DNA from: Pegoplata infirma | Lineage: Eukaryota; Arthropoda; Insecta; Diptera; Anthomyiidae | Direction of reading: 5' to 3' | Length of the DNA: 64,000 nucleotides | Assembly: GCA_963921195.1 (NCBI GenBank) | Contig: OY992536.1 | Span: 95,709,007-95,773,006, forward strand | Part shown: positions 1 to 12,499 of the stretch, piece after piece | Layout of the letters: each line of letters opens with the position of its first letter | Position numbering within the stretch: position 1 is the stretch's first letter | Made by a program: the position numbers and the translations under genes | Notes under the pieces: model-generated | What the model was told of the DNA's origin: nothing | Database searches by the model: none | The model's input: the letters and a program-made list of their open reading frames with translations, nothing else

Positions 1-175
1 AAAGCGCCGCCTTAAGCATTTGAGGCAAAGATTTTTCGATGACCTGGAATGTTTTAGGGAGTCGGGATAGTTTAAGAAGTAGTCCATTGTATCAGAGAGG
101 GAGTAGGGAAATAACTAATAAGGGAATCATATTGGCCTCCGAGTGAATTCGCCAAATGGCGGACGCCCATCCAAC
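1..175 (+). mobile_element. 3' end of a LOA-like non-LTR retrotransposon
   Basis: The stretch ends in a C-rich tail, CATCCAACCTAGCCTAG, at about 160-176. This parallels the CAACCTAACC tail closing the better LOA copy near 48754. The text before it (a 'gggagtagggaaat' block, then 'ggcctccgagtg') resembles the 3' untranslated pattern of that copy, where a stop in ACTAGTAGGGAAACC is followed by GGACCTCAGAG. No open frame remains. Assignment rests on this short resemblance only; it is a different subfamily and starts before the window. Confidence 0.4.
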
Positions 176-378
176 CTAGCCTAGAACCTCATACTTAAAG
201 TTAAATGTTAACCTGCAGATTAGAAAAGGATAAATAAGGAAAGGTTTTTATTATTATTACTTTGAGCCAACACTCAGGGAATGTCCCCTACTAATTCAGT
301 GCATTGTGTTGGTATTAGGAAAATAGGTTACGAGGAAGGAGGAGTAAATATTGAGTAGTGTTTATGGACATTTAGTTT

Positions 379-1726
379 TCATTTTTCCAGATCGTAGCTA
401 ACTGGGAAGACCTCTGCGGGGAGTGAATTCCACATACGACTAGTTCGACTGAGAAACGAATTTTCTCTGTAATGCGTTGTGTTCATTGGACTATCGACTA
501 CAAGCGGATGCAATCTACTGAATTGACGAGTACTGCGAACAAACACCCGAGTTTTGGGGATAAGTTCACTTATTTCAGCAGAGCACTTACCATGATAATA
601 TCGGTAGAACAATGATGCAAAATCCACGTTCCGACTATGCTACAATGAATCAACAGAGTTGGATACCCTACTGTCATTGATGAGCTCCAACGCACTTTTT
701 TGCACCCGGTCTAAAAACTTTAAAATAGACTTTGAAGCCCCTGTCCAGAATTGGAGTTGTATTCAAACTTCGGTCCGATATAGGCGGTATAAATCGTAAG
801 GAGATCAGACGGAGTTAAGTAATTTTTGTACCCCTTTAAGAAACTGAGACACTTGAATGCTTCTTTCGACACTTGAAGAACATGTTGGTTCCATCGAAAA
901 TCACATTATATCAACATCAAGAGTGTCTGATTCCTCAATAGTTATATAGCCGATGGATACAGATGACGTTGATTCCGCAGATCGTCTGTGGGTCAACATA
1001 CAACATTGTATCTTGCGAGCATTAAAATCGATCCTATGCGCTAGACCCCACTTGGAGATCACTGAAATGTCATGAATAAGTATGCCTCATCAAGGCTTGG
1101 ACGATGATAAAAAGAAAATGAATGACAAATGTTGATGTCATCTGCATAAGAGTATATAGGATTAAAAGTTTGACTTAGAAGGTCGTAAATAAAAATAAGG
1201 AAAAAAGTAGGAGAAAGAACGGAACCTTGTGGTACCCCTGAATTAAGCTGAAACTCGTTGGATGAAACCACATCTATAACAACACGTGCGGCTCCCGAGA
1301 AAGCTCGATATAAATCGAGAGAAATCATTACCAACACCAAATGCAATAAGTTTTGACACAAGAGCGTCGTGCCACACACAATCAAATGCCTTGGAAATAT
1401 CCATTGCCACCACTTTGCTCTCACCAAATTGGTGAATGGATCGACTCCAACGTTCCGTAAGGAACGCCAAGAGGTCTCCCGTAGAACGACCCTACAAAAG
1501 CCATACTATAGGTCACATAAAAGTGAATTAGACTCTAGATACTTCACAAGATGGAAATTAACCATGCTCTCCATAACTTTTGATAGCGCTGAGAAAATTG
1601 CAATTGGGTGCTAATTGTCAGGGTTAGTAGCCTCACCTTTTTTAGGGATGGGTTGAACATTGGCCAACTTCCAGCAAGATATGAAGACTCCCACAAGGTA
1701 GGAAAAGCTAAAAAGTTTAGCCAATG
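379..1726 (-). pseudogene. reverse transcriptase and C-terminal part of the retrotransposon, broken
   Basis: Two overlapping minus-strand frames carry the RT signature. Frame 1470-1243 has MDISKAFDCVWHDALVSKL (motif A). Frame 1427-1059 has SGVPQGSVLSP and YADD, the catalytic palm. Frame 627-379 resembles the usual C-terminal tail of these elements (RTSRMWNSLPAEVFP). Residues upstream of motif A, SPGPDGI, lie across the insertion, on the minus strand just above 3096. At least two frameshifts separate motif A from YADD, and the stretch between 1059 and 627 has no long frame. The catalytic Asp residues remain but the protein cannot be made whole. Confidence 0.85.
1722..1726. repeat. 5-bp target-site duplication, left copy (CAATG)
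   Basis: CAATG here and at 3091-3095 directly flank the inverted ends of the inserted element. Removing one copy and the element restores a readable RT frame in the host retrotransposon, which supports the boundaries. Confidence 0.85.
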
Positions 1727-3090
1727 CACGGTGGTCAATTCCGGCCAAAAATCAATAACTTCTTTTTTTCTGCGTGTAAATGGCTTAAATTTAATATTCG
1801 AATTAAAAATAACATATCTGATACCTTGCCCAAATGTTGGACCTACAGATACAGTGGTTGGCCAAATAATCATGGACGTCCCAAATGTATCAAACATGTC
1901 TGCATATAAACAGCAATAATTTAATATCCGAATTAAGAATAATATATCTGATCTCTTTTCAAAACGTTGGACATACAAATATAGTGGTTGGCCAACTATG
2001 CATGGACGTTTCAAATGTATCAAACTAATTAAGGTGGGGGTTTGAACTAAAAGAAACAGCCTTAGTGTTAGCAATTTTTAATTCTGTTTTTTATTTGAAA
2101 TATTAACAATCGTAATATTTTTAAAAGTTTAAAAGACAAAGAATTGCCAGGGCATCCAGTTAATTGTGGGATGCTTTTTTTAAAGGACAAAATGGCAGCA
2201 TTGTACAGCAAAAACTAGTGAACCGATTTTGATGACATTTTTTTTGTATTTGTAGATTATATAGTTTTCTAATACATATAGTGACCATTTTTTAAAATTT
2301 GACCTAATTAATATTTGAATGAAAGAAGAAATTGATATATTTCTCTTTTTTAAGTTTACGTTAGCATATCTAACATTAAGGCTAACATTAAGGCTGTTTT
2401 TTAGTTCCAACCCCCCTTAAACCACATTTTTTTTTATTTCGTCTTTTTTTAAGTTTTTTATAACGCAAATATATGGGTTTTAAGTTAGTATCTCTTCACA
2501 TTCCCTATTTTGGTGGAGTTTGTAGGTTTAAAAAAGTCCACCATTTGTAAAAATGAGTACACTAAAAATGCTCTGGTTTAAAGAATCGGTAAAAGTAGGG
2601 GCTGAAATTTAAAATACTTACTTTTAATAGTTAAAAGTACAAACTACTTTTTATAGCTAAGCTCTAATAGCCTCTAATTGATTTTTATGGTCTTTCAAAA
2701 TTTATTTTTTTTAGAGTTTTTTTTTTAATTTTTTTCAAATTTTCATACACATTACTTTAAGACAAAAACGCACACAAAATCTGCAAAAACCACATGGAAT
2801 GATTATTTACTAAAGGAATTAACAATCCATATGCGAACTTACAAAAATAATGTGAAGAAAAATGCATAGCCAACTTTTATTGAAAACTAAAATATACATT
2901 TTAAAAAAAGCTGAAATTAAGAGCAAAAAATACTCAACTTTGCACCACTATGGACAAGAATATAGTGTTACAAGGCCCAAAAAAAGATTTAAGTTGTATG
3001 TTTTGAAGTATTAGCTATAATATAGCATCAAAATTTCTTCAAGATTTAATAAAAAAATAAAATGATTTTTGGCCGGAATTGACCACCGTG
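1727..3090. mobile_element. Transib-like non-autonomous DNA transposon
   Basis: The ends are exact inverted repeats of about 28 bp that begin CACGGTGGTCAATTCCGGCC. Flanking CAATG copies make a 5-bp TSD. Among animal cut-and-paste superfamilies a 5-bp TSD with ends beginning CAC-GTG is characteristic of Transib, whose termini resemble the RAG recombination-signal heptamer; the assignment is from this pattern only. The 1364-bp interior is A+T-rich, has no transposase frame, and includes a 130-bp tandem duplication. A related element lies at 27787-28604. Confidence 0.6.
1786..2027. repeat. tandem duplication, period 130 bp
   Basis: Two diverged copies, starting near 1786 and 1916, share landmarks such as 'ttaatatNcgaatta', 'acagtggttggccaa' spacing and 'catggacgt..caaatgtatcaaac'. 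They lie inside the Transib-like element next to its left end. They look like a subterminal duplication rather than coding sequence. Confidence 0.8.
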
Positions 3091-3755
3091 CAATGGACGA
3101 GGGACCGTCGAAGAACACTGCTTCAGCACCAGTGCAGTAATTCCATCTGGCCCCGGAGACTTGTTTACGTTGAGATCATCAAGAACCCTTTTTACTGCAC
3201 GGGCCCGAAAAAATATCTTGCGCATAGTATAGGATACTATTTTGAGTTCGGGCAGTGGTGAATTGCTAACCGGCTAGTATGAAGTTCTTGCAAAAATTTC
3301 AGCGAAGAGATTAGCTTTATCAACCGGGTCAGTGAATATTTGGTCATTCCTTATAAGAGTTGGAATTGACGAACTAGCATTATTCTTCACACTTTTAACG
3401 AATGCCCAAAAGGTGTTGCTATTCCGCGGAGCAGCAAGGAAATTTGTACGCAGACCCTATTCGTAAAGAAGCTTTTTAATTCTGAGTACCTTGGCACATT
3501 CATTTCTCGCCTGTTAGCGTAGCAGAACAGTAACTGGGGTTTTGCCATTTTGCCAGTTATTGAATACATCCTCTCTGGATCTGACTGCACTTTTGCGCGT
3601 CTGATTAAACCAACACTTATGTCTTGGTGTTATCGAAATAGGCTTAGATGGAATAAATGATTTCATTCCCAACGTTATAACATTCATAATCATTTCTGCA
3701 GCAGCGTTGACATTGTCATCCAGCGAAAATGTCGAAAGAATTCGTTGAGCTCGGC

Positions 3756-4304
3756 TTAACGAGCTTTTTCATAGACAAATACCGAGCATTTATGCGCTGT
3801 CTGAGAAGCACTACGAATTGCCGAATATAAAAAGGATGCAGAAATGATAAGGTGATCCGAGTTGCCGAGAGGTGCAAATAACTCAACTTCGTACAGGGTG
3901 CGAAGTGAGAAAAAGATCGAGAATATTTTGAAACTACCCGGAACAATACACGGAATATGTGTTGGATCATTCACTAGTTGGACAAGATGGTTATGTGCAG
4001 CGAATAGCTCAACGTATTGGCCCTCAGGAGCCATGTGGCTTGAATGACGAAGCCAGAGAGAATTGTGGACATTGAAATCACCAGCAACAACAATTTCACT
4101 GTCCGGGCAATTCTCAAGGATTGTGGTGATGGAGACAAAGGCACTATGTGACCTCTCCGTTTCTATATTTGGGCTTCTGTAAATGATCCCGAAATGAAGA
4201 ATATGCGACTTTATTTGGAATTTAACCCAGAGGGAGTTAAATTCCGAATCGCCACAACCGAGATATGGCCGAAGCTGGTACGCAACATTCTCCCGAATGT
4301 ACAT
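3756..4304 (-). pseudogene. APE-type endonuclease domain of the retrotransposon, broken
   Basis: The minus-strand frame is open for 182 residues. It carries FGIIYRSPN, then AGDFNVHN (the catalytic Asp-Asn pair of exonuclease-endonuclease-phosphatase folds) and LGNSDHLIIS (the Ser-Asp-His motif). In non-LTR elements this domain nicks the target DNA to prime reverse transcription. The N-terminal strands with the first Asn and Glu are not in this frame; a short frame at 4449-4237 may hold part of them. The segment after the Asp-Asn motif looks compressed, and downstream frames at 3970 and 3590 show repeated frameshifts. Assignment as an endonuclease relic is firm; activity is not expected. Confidence 0.85.
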
Positions 4305-4450
4305 AGCAAGTCACCGTTGAAAAATAAAAAGGGATAGGAAGTGATACCCAGGTATTTAAAAATCCTACAACCCGTTTTCCTGACCAATACAATGGACAGT
4401 AGAGGACATCCGAAAATTGAATTAACAAAAAATTTTTACTAACGACCACT

Positions 4451-6389
4451 CTAGTGATCGTAGCTCACAAAAGAGGTCGTTCTTTGTTCGGTTGTTTTTT
4501 TCTCCTTTACTGTTTTTTCTCCCTTACGACCGACTCAGTCTATTATACATATTAGCAAATTACTATTAATCCAAAAACAAAATCACAGTCTAATCTTATT
4601 AAAATAAATGGATTCTCATGCAAGCGTATAAGCTTTATGTATTGCAAATACACATTTCAATACGTTTATAGACGTAATTTATGTATTGTAAATTTGACGG
4701 AAGTATTAACGGTAGCAAAAATTTTATGTAAAACAAATCAAAAAAAAAACCTACTAAAAGTGTGAATCAAAAGCTTAATGATCACTTAGAAATTACTGCA
4801 AAAAAAAAAAATAAAAAATATGCAAAATATGAATAATGATTGCAACAAACAACATACATTAAAAATGCATATTTGTTTACAAATGGTGCTAGTGATGATG
4901 ATTATAATGACGACGACACGACCACAAAATGCAACCATGTATCAAAAACTCTATATGGTATATGAATTCAATATGAACTGCAATATCATGCCTTCAATAA
5001 AATTTATACAAATACAAACAAAAAAAGTAATAGATCGAGTCGGAGCTACTAAGTTTTGCTACTACTGTATAATCGTTGTTAGATGAATGCTGCACGTTCT
5101 ATTGTATGAATTGTTGTTGATGATGATGGTGGTTCGAACCATCGATCGATTGGGATATAAAGTATTGTCTGTGCTACTCTAGTGTATGAAGTACAATACA
5201 TAAATATGATCGGCATAAAAATTGATAATACTATAAATGTATGTGGCATAAGAACATTTACAATACATTTCATTCAATTGGTTTTTTACTACTACCACAT
5301 ACACATCACTGCTGCATATGTTTGTAACCACAAATTGCAACTTTGTGGCATTAAAAAAATCTAAATGTATGTGCTTCTGTTTTTTTTTAACGTTCTTACG
5401 ATTTTCTACTCATCATACTCTAATATCAAAGTAAAAATCTATTGAACAGTGGCAAAATATTATTCATACTTCTCTAGGTTTTTGAAAGATGTGTGGAAGT
5501 ACATTGAAAGAAATATCAGAAAATCAATATGAGCTTCACTGGGTAAACTTATAGAGATTTTTAGGGATTTTCCAAATACGGTACCAATACGGCCAGAGAA
5601 TACTGCCAGAGCCTGAATCATCCGCTATGGGGAAGGACAGACACGAAAGCTATAGTGTCTACGAATCTATCGGCATCTGGCGATATAGTCCCGGTGGATA
5701 TGCAGCAAGTGTCTGACTATAAGCCTATTTCTTGTGACTCTCTTCATATTTTCCTTGAAAATGAGTAGATGCTAGACTCGTTTTTTCCTATCACGACTAT
5801 TAATTTCTCTAAGTGCACACAGATGATATGTTTGACGATGACTTTGCTAACCGGCTTGTCTTTGTTTTGCTTTAACTGCTACTATTGCTGCTGGTATTTG
5901 ATGTTGTTTTTCCTTCATCTTCTTCTTTTCAGTTGATGATCTCAAATGGTAGTGATCATCTATTCCAATGACTATCCATCTAACTGTCATTTAGTCATTT
6001 TGTATTTATATGTTGCGTGCCACCGGTAAATGTTTGTTTGGTAGTTTGCAAGTACATACATACGGGTAAAGTGTGTATTAATCATTAAATTATTGCTTTC
6101 GATTTAGCTTGATGTTACCATCATTTTGTATTTTATATACCGACTACCGATCGACTATTACTAATATGCTACTGAGTAATCATATACTACATAATATGTT
6201 TGTATGCATAAAAAAGTGCACAATGATCTAGCACTATTTTGGTTTAATTTAATGTTATGAATTATCTTTACAGTAATATTGTTTGGAAGGAAAAAAATAT
6301 TCGATATACTAAAAAAAAATTACTTTTCAAATTAACCTTTTGAATATCCCTGTTCATTACATTCTTCATATCAAGTACGGAATTGGTAA
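4451..6389. other. undiagnosed A+T-rich DNA
   Basis: No convincing coding frame, RNA gene or element end was found. Simple-sequence patches (poly-A, 'gatgatgat', 'acgacgacacgaccac') occur near 4790-5130. This may be host intergenic or intronic DNA, or very old repeats. Confidence 0.4.
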
Positions 6390-6925
6390 CAATGCAACTA
6401 CATGATCTCTTTCATTTGTCGGATGTCGGAAGACAACGTCTTGGGAGTTTCATAAGAAGACTTAATTAGTTTAAAGGCAGGGACTGGTAGAGTATTCCTT
6501 GCTTGCTACTTTCAGTCGGCCTGACTTATCATCGTTTAATCTGCTTTTTTATTCCGCTTTGTAATTAGGTATCTGGCCCCAGCTTGGGAGCCATTTTCTG
6601 TCTTTAATTTTTTTTTTTTTTTAATTTGATATGTGGAACGAATTTCTAACTTCTTTACACTAAATTTAAAGTAAAACCGAACGGTTTAGCAATTTTAAAA
6701 ACAAAAACCGGGACTAGTAGGATAACCTCCAACTGGTTCTATGGTATCGTATTCATAAATTTGGCCCGACTTTTCGTCGTGGAATGTGCTTTCTATTTCA
6801 ACTTGGCAATTCAGCCCCTGCTTGGGAGCAATTTTTTATCCGGAACAAATTTTTAAACTTGTCGAAACCGAATTAAAGCTTAAGCCGACCGCTTTAACAA
6901 TGTTAAATAAAACAAAACCGGTGTT
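6390..6925 (+). mobile_element. LOA-like 3' end fragment, tandemly duplicated
   Basis: From about 6395 the text 'atttgtcggatgtcgg' ... 'gagtttcataagaaga' ... 'gggactggtag' follows the last codons and stop of the intact LOA ORF2 (48580-48655). A second, diverged copy of the tail begins with 'gggactagtagg' near 6710. Both copies continue into a shared sequence containing 'gcttgggagc' and 'accgaN.gg', so a unit of roughly 225 bp (about 6480-6705 and 6706-6925) is duplicated. No coding capacity. Confidence 0.6.
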
Positions 6926-7094
6926 TTTAAATTTGTCAGTTGTTAAGAAACTCTAGTTCAAAGGTTTTCGTAAACAGTCAGGCCATCCATAAAAAATGCA
7001 GACTTATGTAGATGAAGGTGAAGATGAAATAACAAAAGCTTATTTATGCTCCACTGAAATACAGTAATCTTGTTAAGTAGTCCGCTTTTGAACA
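6926..7094. other. short undiagnosed stretch
   Basis: Nothing recognisable between the duplicated LOA tail and the next LOA relic. Confidence 0.3.
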
Positions 7095-8960
7095 AGGTTA
7101 GGTTGGATGGTCGTCGTCAATTTTACAAATTCACACAGAGGCCATAAGGCCCATTGTGATTCAATTACTTGTTGTTTCCCTGCTACCCCTCTGATACTAA
7201 GTTCTACTTAAACCACCCCGATTCCCTAATATATTCTGCTAGAGACGTCAATGAGACACGGTTTAGGCAATCCAGGTCATCGATAAACTTTTGCCCCATA
7301 TACTTAAGGCAGCACTTCATCATTTACTTAAGGCGGCGCTTCATCAGACTCGGACTTTCACTGACTCCTTCCCTCCATTTTCCCATAACTCCGACAAAAG
7401 TTCCGTCAGTGCCCAATTATGCAGTATCCTTTTAGTACTGCCACTAAAAGCCTAACCGTCCGTTTGCCAAAAGAAAGAAGACTTTCAGTCCTCTTCGGAT
7501 TTGGCAGTGGCCACAGGGTTCGTGATATCCTGCACTTAGCCAGTGATATCCACCTATCATCCATTCTATTTTCTTATATCCTATCAATTTCGTTCGTCAT
7601 ATCCACCGTAGGAGCCGAGATGTCAGGTTGATCATCAGCTGATAATCAGGTTAGCTTGACTGTGTGCTGGCTGCTTAGATGAAGGGATTGTTAACAGTTC
7701 CTATTGATTCTCGATTTTACAGTGTTTGATTCTATGGACTACAGAGTTTCAAGACTATCCACGAAAATGTTGCCATAATCAACTTTGCGGCTTTATAAAT
7801 TACAAGTACCTCAGCCTGGAAAACACTACACGCGTCCAGAAGTCTCAATGAGGATTCGATTTCAAGGCATTCCGAGTGTACACCCGAACCTGTTCCCATC
7901 TTTAATCCCTCTGTAAAGATTAAGATCGCATTCTCTGTTATTACAAATTTTTCCGCCCAGTCTTTCCGAATTGGAATTTGGACTTCGAAAGTTCTATCAA
8001 AGTTAGTCTTTGATGGAACCTTTGGTTTTCTATTCTAGTTGAGTCCCACACACTGAACTTAGCATGGTCGACTGTCCCCAAGACCGTTGGTTAAGCATTT
8101 GCGACTCTCTTAATATACATGGGCTGAATGTTTAGTATCACTTTCAGGCCGGCCAGGAGTGCCGATCTATCATTGATACCCACACACGCCAATCGTTGTA
8201 CTTTTTGTTGGTTGCAGATTTATGATTTCTTATCCGCTGCTCTCCACCACACAAGGGCTTCGTATGTAAGTTTGGTATAATTATCACACCATACATCCAG
8301 TGGATAATATACGGTTTTAGAGCCCACCTTCTTCAGAAAGTTCTTCTGCAGGTGTAAAAATCACATAACGACTGCTTTATCCTTTCCTCTTTATTCCTTT
8401 TTAAGAAAGCAATGAGGCAAGTATCATATCCAGGTATTTCACCTCACATCTAGGTATTTCGAATCATTATATAGTTCTAGGGTGATTGAATATAATTTGG
8501 GAAGAACAAACCAGTCTATGTTAGTCCTTTTCGTGAACAAGACGAGTTCGGGTTTGGGTGGAAAAACTCCCATACCGTTGGCCTTTGCCCACGTCGAGAG
8601 TATCTTATCCGCTGATTCCATGAGTTCGCTGATCGTGGGTAAAAACACACTTATGATTAGGTTCAAAACGTCATTAGCGTAGGCAACCACCTTGATACGC
8701 ATTTCGTTAGGTGACTCGAGGATCTTCTTTATTACAACATTTCACAGAAGAGAGAGACCACCTTGTCTCGACTTTCCTCGCTTCACCATCACCTATCAGC
8801 ATGTTGCCCATCCAAAGATTAATCTGTGTGTCCGTGCCTGTATTTTTCAGGGCATTAAGGATTGATGATATTTTTACATTGTTGAACGCACCTTCCACGT
8901 CCAAGAATGATGCCAAAACATATTCTTTTTGTGAAAAGTATTCTCAATCAACCTGACCAG
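7095..8960 (-). mobile_element. decayed LOA-like retrotransposon, second subfamily
   Basis: Read on the minus strand, the 3' tail is near 7095-7110, where the plus strand has GGTTAGGTTGGATGG, and RT remains lie at 8916-8439. The RNase H and C-terminal region (about 7120-8430) is too decayed to show catalytic residues clearly. It differs from the intact copy at 44086 in almost every codon, so it is an older or separate family. The 5' part is missing. Confidence 0.7.
8439..8916 (-). pseudogene. LOA-type reverse transcriptase fragment
   Basis: Frame 8916-8707 contains FLDVEGAFNNV, the motif A region with the LOA-type DVEGAFN wording also seen in the intact copy (FLDIEGAFNNV). Frame 8702-8439 contains AYANDV, where the second catalytic Asp position of YADD reads Asn-Asp, followed by GMGVFPPKPELVLFTKR, matching GLGVNPSKTELVLFTRK. 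The GTPQGG block between them is lost. The YAND change, frame break and missing block mean no polymerase activity. Confidence 0.8.
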
Positions 8961-9049
8961 AGAAACTATTATGAATCCTAACAGCATGCAATCAGTCTGA
9001 TAAAGAGAGCCAACTACAAAGTTATTGAGATGAAATAATTTACATCGGT

Positions 9050-9165
9050 CGACATGCTAGATGACCAATTAGCTGAGAAGAAAGATTCTGTCACAACGGA
9101 CATCAGAGTCTATATGTGCGGACGTAAGGCTGTAACAGACACTTTCAGCCTAACCTAACTGAGGA
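9050..9165 (+). mobile_element. LOA-like 3' terminal fragment
   Basis: The sequence 'ggacatcagagtctatatgtg' followed by a GGACGTAAGGC block and CAGCCTAACCTAAC parallels the 3' untranslated end of the intact copy (CCTCAGAGTCTACGTGTG, then GACGTAATACGTC, then CAACCTAACCTAACC). Only the last 120 bp or so remain. Confidence 0.55.
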
Positions 9166-10551
9166 TCTGCAAGAGTTTGCGACCGCGTGAATTCTTGCCT
9201 TTGTACGTGATATTTTTTATAATTCATGGTAAGAAATTCGATAACTTTACTGAATCTTATAATTTAAAATTTGTCCATTTATCAAGAAAGAAAAAAAAAA
9301 ACGAATTCACTGACAAATCCCAGGGAATCTTTGATGAGATGTTATAAAATATCCTTGACATATGTCCGAAGAATATTTTGAGACACAAGAGAATATTGAG
9401 GTATATTGCAGCCATCGGCAATGGATCAAACACGCAAGAGCTTGATCATGGTGAAAGACACAATTTACATTATCCAAAACATATCAAACGAATTAAGTCT
9501 ACCTTCTTAATCATACATGATGTATAGTTTTCAACACTCTTAACCAGTTGTCATTCAAACCATTAACCAATTGGATAATTTTTAGTGCGTGCAAATAATT
9601 ATAGTCTATTGAGAAAAGAAACAAATGTATTCTTAAACGTCAAACTTAGCTACCGTATTTGTAATTGTACCTATAACAAGGTACATCAAACAATATACAA
9701 TTAAGGCGTTAATCAATTACTAATGAGCCGCTAATCATAAAGCAGCTAAACAAAACTGGTAAACAACCAGCTAAAGAACAATGACTGAAAGCAGCCAAGC
9801 ATGGAATCATGGTTGTCGACAGTCAACAGGTACTCAAAAGAAAGGCACGCGCGCCTTGCTTTTGGTCACCTGTGTATAATATGTCTTAGGTTTTTTGTTT
9901 TGTGAAAAGATACAATCACAAAAGAAGTTGCCTTCTTTTACAATTGTTGAGTGCTAAGTAGCAAATAGTAGATATTAGTTCCAAAAGAGGTGTCTAATAG
10001 GGTGGATGGTGTTTTAATTTTTCTCCCTGAACGAATTCTAAGACGTGCAAAAAGTGATGCATCCAGAGTAAGAGGTAAAGACGATACTTCCGATGTTGGC
10101 AAGTGAAATGAGTGGGTAACAAGCTGACAACTCCTAATTTCCAACAATGACAAAAAATTTAACTTAAAAGTGTTACTACTTTAAATTAAAAAAAAAAAAC
10201 TTTCGATACGTTTAAAGTAAAAAGAACGACCCGTCCTACTGTCTAAAAGGGAGGAGTTCAATTGGTAACTAACTACATTATTGGTAGTTAAGTAGTGATT
10301 ACTTATACAGCAAAGGAATGATTACATCCAAATGTGTCGGCTAGTCTAGTAAACAAAATGAAATGGAACTTATGGTCAACAGAGACAAAAGGAAAATGTT
10401 TATTGGTTAATTTATAAGAAAAATTAAGAAAGTCAGAATATTTTAAAAATGATTGCTGACATACAATGTAATTGATACTATCCTGGTGCCCAGTCTTAAA
10501 AATACAGCTGAGTTAGGAGAAAAGACGGAGTGGGATTATACAAATTTGATT
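9166..10551. other. undiagnosed A+T-rich DNA
   Basis: No coding frame or element boundary could be supported across this 1.4 kb. Short poly-A runs near 9290 and 10188 are the only obvious structure. Confidence 0.35.
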
Positions 10552-12440
10552 TAGGTTAGGTTGTAAGTGGCGGCTGACGTCTTACTATAGCGCACATATC
10601 CTCTGAGGTCCGTTGCTATAACACGAAACGAAAATGGGGTTCGCCTACTAGTCCCTGCCATTTTAACAATAAGAGCTCCGTATGAAACTCCTAAGAAGTT
10701 GACTTTTAACATCCGGCAAATCGGAATCTCAGTGAAGTAAGACTCTGACCAGAAAGAGCTGGTTAATGCCAGATAAAGTTTTCTGTAGTTTACAAATCCT
10801 CCTCATCCATGCAAATCCGGCCTCAGTTATTTGACGGCGCGTTTAACCGCTCGGCGTGCTTTCCTAAAAGGCAGTGACCGGTAATTACAGCAACCGCCTT
10901 TGAAATCTTTTCTTTTGAAAGCAATAACAGTTCACTTGTGTTTTACTGGTTAAAAGAAGGCCAAATCTGTCGCGTAGTCCATGTGACCATCTTTGAAACA
11001 AAGCCGTATATTTTGCTTGCAAGTTTTTAGAGGCATACCAAAACATTCCAATTCCGTTGGAACCTGTAAGGTAGCTCCCATTCTTGAAATCTCATCGGTT
11101 TTGCAATTCCCTGAAATGTCTTTGTGGAACGTATTTGAAATCCTAAAGACGTGCAGCAGTTAAAAGCAGCTGCTGTTTTCGGGAACATTGGCTCCAAGGA
11201 CTTTACCGCGGCTTGAATAGATGTTGACTGCCGTTGTAGACATATCATCCAATCAATCAGTCTGACACTTCTTTTGTTGCCATTATTTCTGATTGGTAAA
11301 CAATGCAATGATCTGGCAATCTTCGAACCAAGCTCTTCCGACTAGACTCCGAAGCACACTTGTTTGTGTAGCTTCAATTCATCTGTGTCAAAATTTATAG
11401 AGGCTCCCCTACCCGAAATGACCCACATCCTGAACACCCTTGATTGTATCATAGTAGTAAAGTGGCACTTAAACAGGATCATAGTGGGTTCACTGTCTAC
11501 ATTTTATAGTATTGTTATCTTTTTCAAAATCTCGCTATGGCCACACTCGGTTCTCTTATATTGCAGTACAGTCGAAGTGCCGATGTACCGCATACTGCCT
11601 GCCATCCAATATGTTCAATAGTATTAGGTGAAGGAGGATCCAAATGCAACCGTAAGTGAAGTTTGAATTGCTTCAGTGATACAAATCGACGCCATTCTCT
11701 GTACCTTCGTGATAAGGACCCAGTTCTTTCTTGTCAATAAAGCAGGCTACCAGACAATGATTCGATACAGCAGAATTGGCCGCACTACTTCGTTGCTTTT
11801 CTCACTCCCAGCAAAATTTTCCGTTCCAAAATATCGGTCGATGCTACTTAACATTTCAGAATCAATGATTTTTGTTTGAAATTTTCCCGAAAGCAATCGA
11901 TTTTTAGAGCAAGTGCTTTTTTTACAAAAATAATTTTATATTTAAAGTTTTGTGTGGTAGTAGGAATCTGTTCCTCAATATCCTATCAAAAAATACTCCA
12001 TGATACTTGAATCTATCAAAGAAGTCGATTTTAGTGCCCTCCAGAGAAATAGGATCAAAAGCAGAAATCTTATTTTCCTTGTAAACAAGACACTTGAAGT
12101 AACTCCCAGACCACAGTCTTTTGCCCATTTAGACAGATCTTTCAGGGAACCCTGAAGAATGTCTCTTACCGCCATCGCGACATCGTCAGCATATGCGACA
12201 ACATGACAACCACGTGCTTCTAAAGAGAGCTGCATTCTATTTGGTTCCAGGTTCAGAAGAATCAGCTTAAGAACACCTTCCAGTGTGGTGTGCTTCTAAT
12301 GTCAAATCGGTATATGACAGGCGCTCCCAATTTCGACTTTATACGTCAATTAGCAAGTATATTTTCTACACACTCTCGAGGAGTCAAAATTAAACTATTT
12401 ATAAAACGATTTTCTGAAATCCAACATGACATAGCGATGA
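10552..12440 (-). mobile_element. LOA retrotransposon fragment, RT to 3' end
   Basis: The minus strand starts at its 3' tail (TTAGGTTAGGTTGTAAGTGG at about 10553) and runs back through the C-terminal region, RNase H and RT. AYADDVAMAVRDILQGSLKDL is encoded at about 12200-12120, nearly matching the intact copy. Frames at 11308-11027 and 12128-11922 are broken by indels. A deletion removes the part of RT that includes GTPQGG. Similarity to the copy at 44086 is high enough to place it in the same family. The matching upstream piece may be the fragment at 14352-14870. Confidence 0.8.
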
Positions 12441-12499
12441 GGAATTTTATTAGCTAAAATTCAAAAGAAGAAAAACTAAAATCGGAACTGCGACCTGTA

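Larger units (their letters stand above)
248..4450 (-). mobile_element. decayed Jockey/CR1-group non-LTR retrotransposon
   Basis: On the minus strand an endonuclease segment (4304-3756), a linker, a reverse transcriptase (about 3300-1059) and a C-terminal segment (627-379) follow in the order expected of a non-LTR ORF2. The 3' end is near 248, where the minus strand reads a (TAA)n tail (bases 248-262). Frameshifts and stops break every segment, so it is a dead copy. It is split by a TIR element at 1727-3090; with that and one TSD removed, the RT frame reads across the junction. No ORF1 or 5' end is clear above 4450. The clade within the Jockey group is uncertain. Confidence 0.85.

Noticed and set aside
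4820..5364. Two plus-strand frames of 60-88 codons with signal-like hydrophobic starts
   Set aside because: Low-complexity codon use, no recognisable domain and no splice or promoter support; probably chance frames in A+T-rich DNA.
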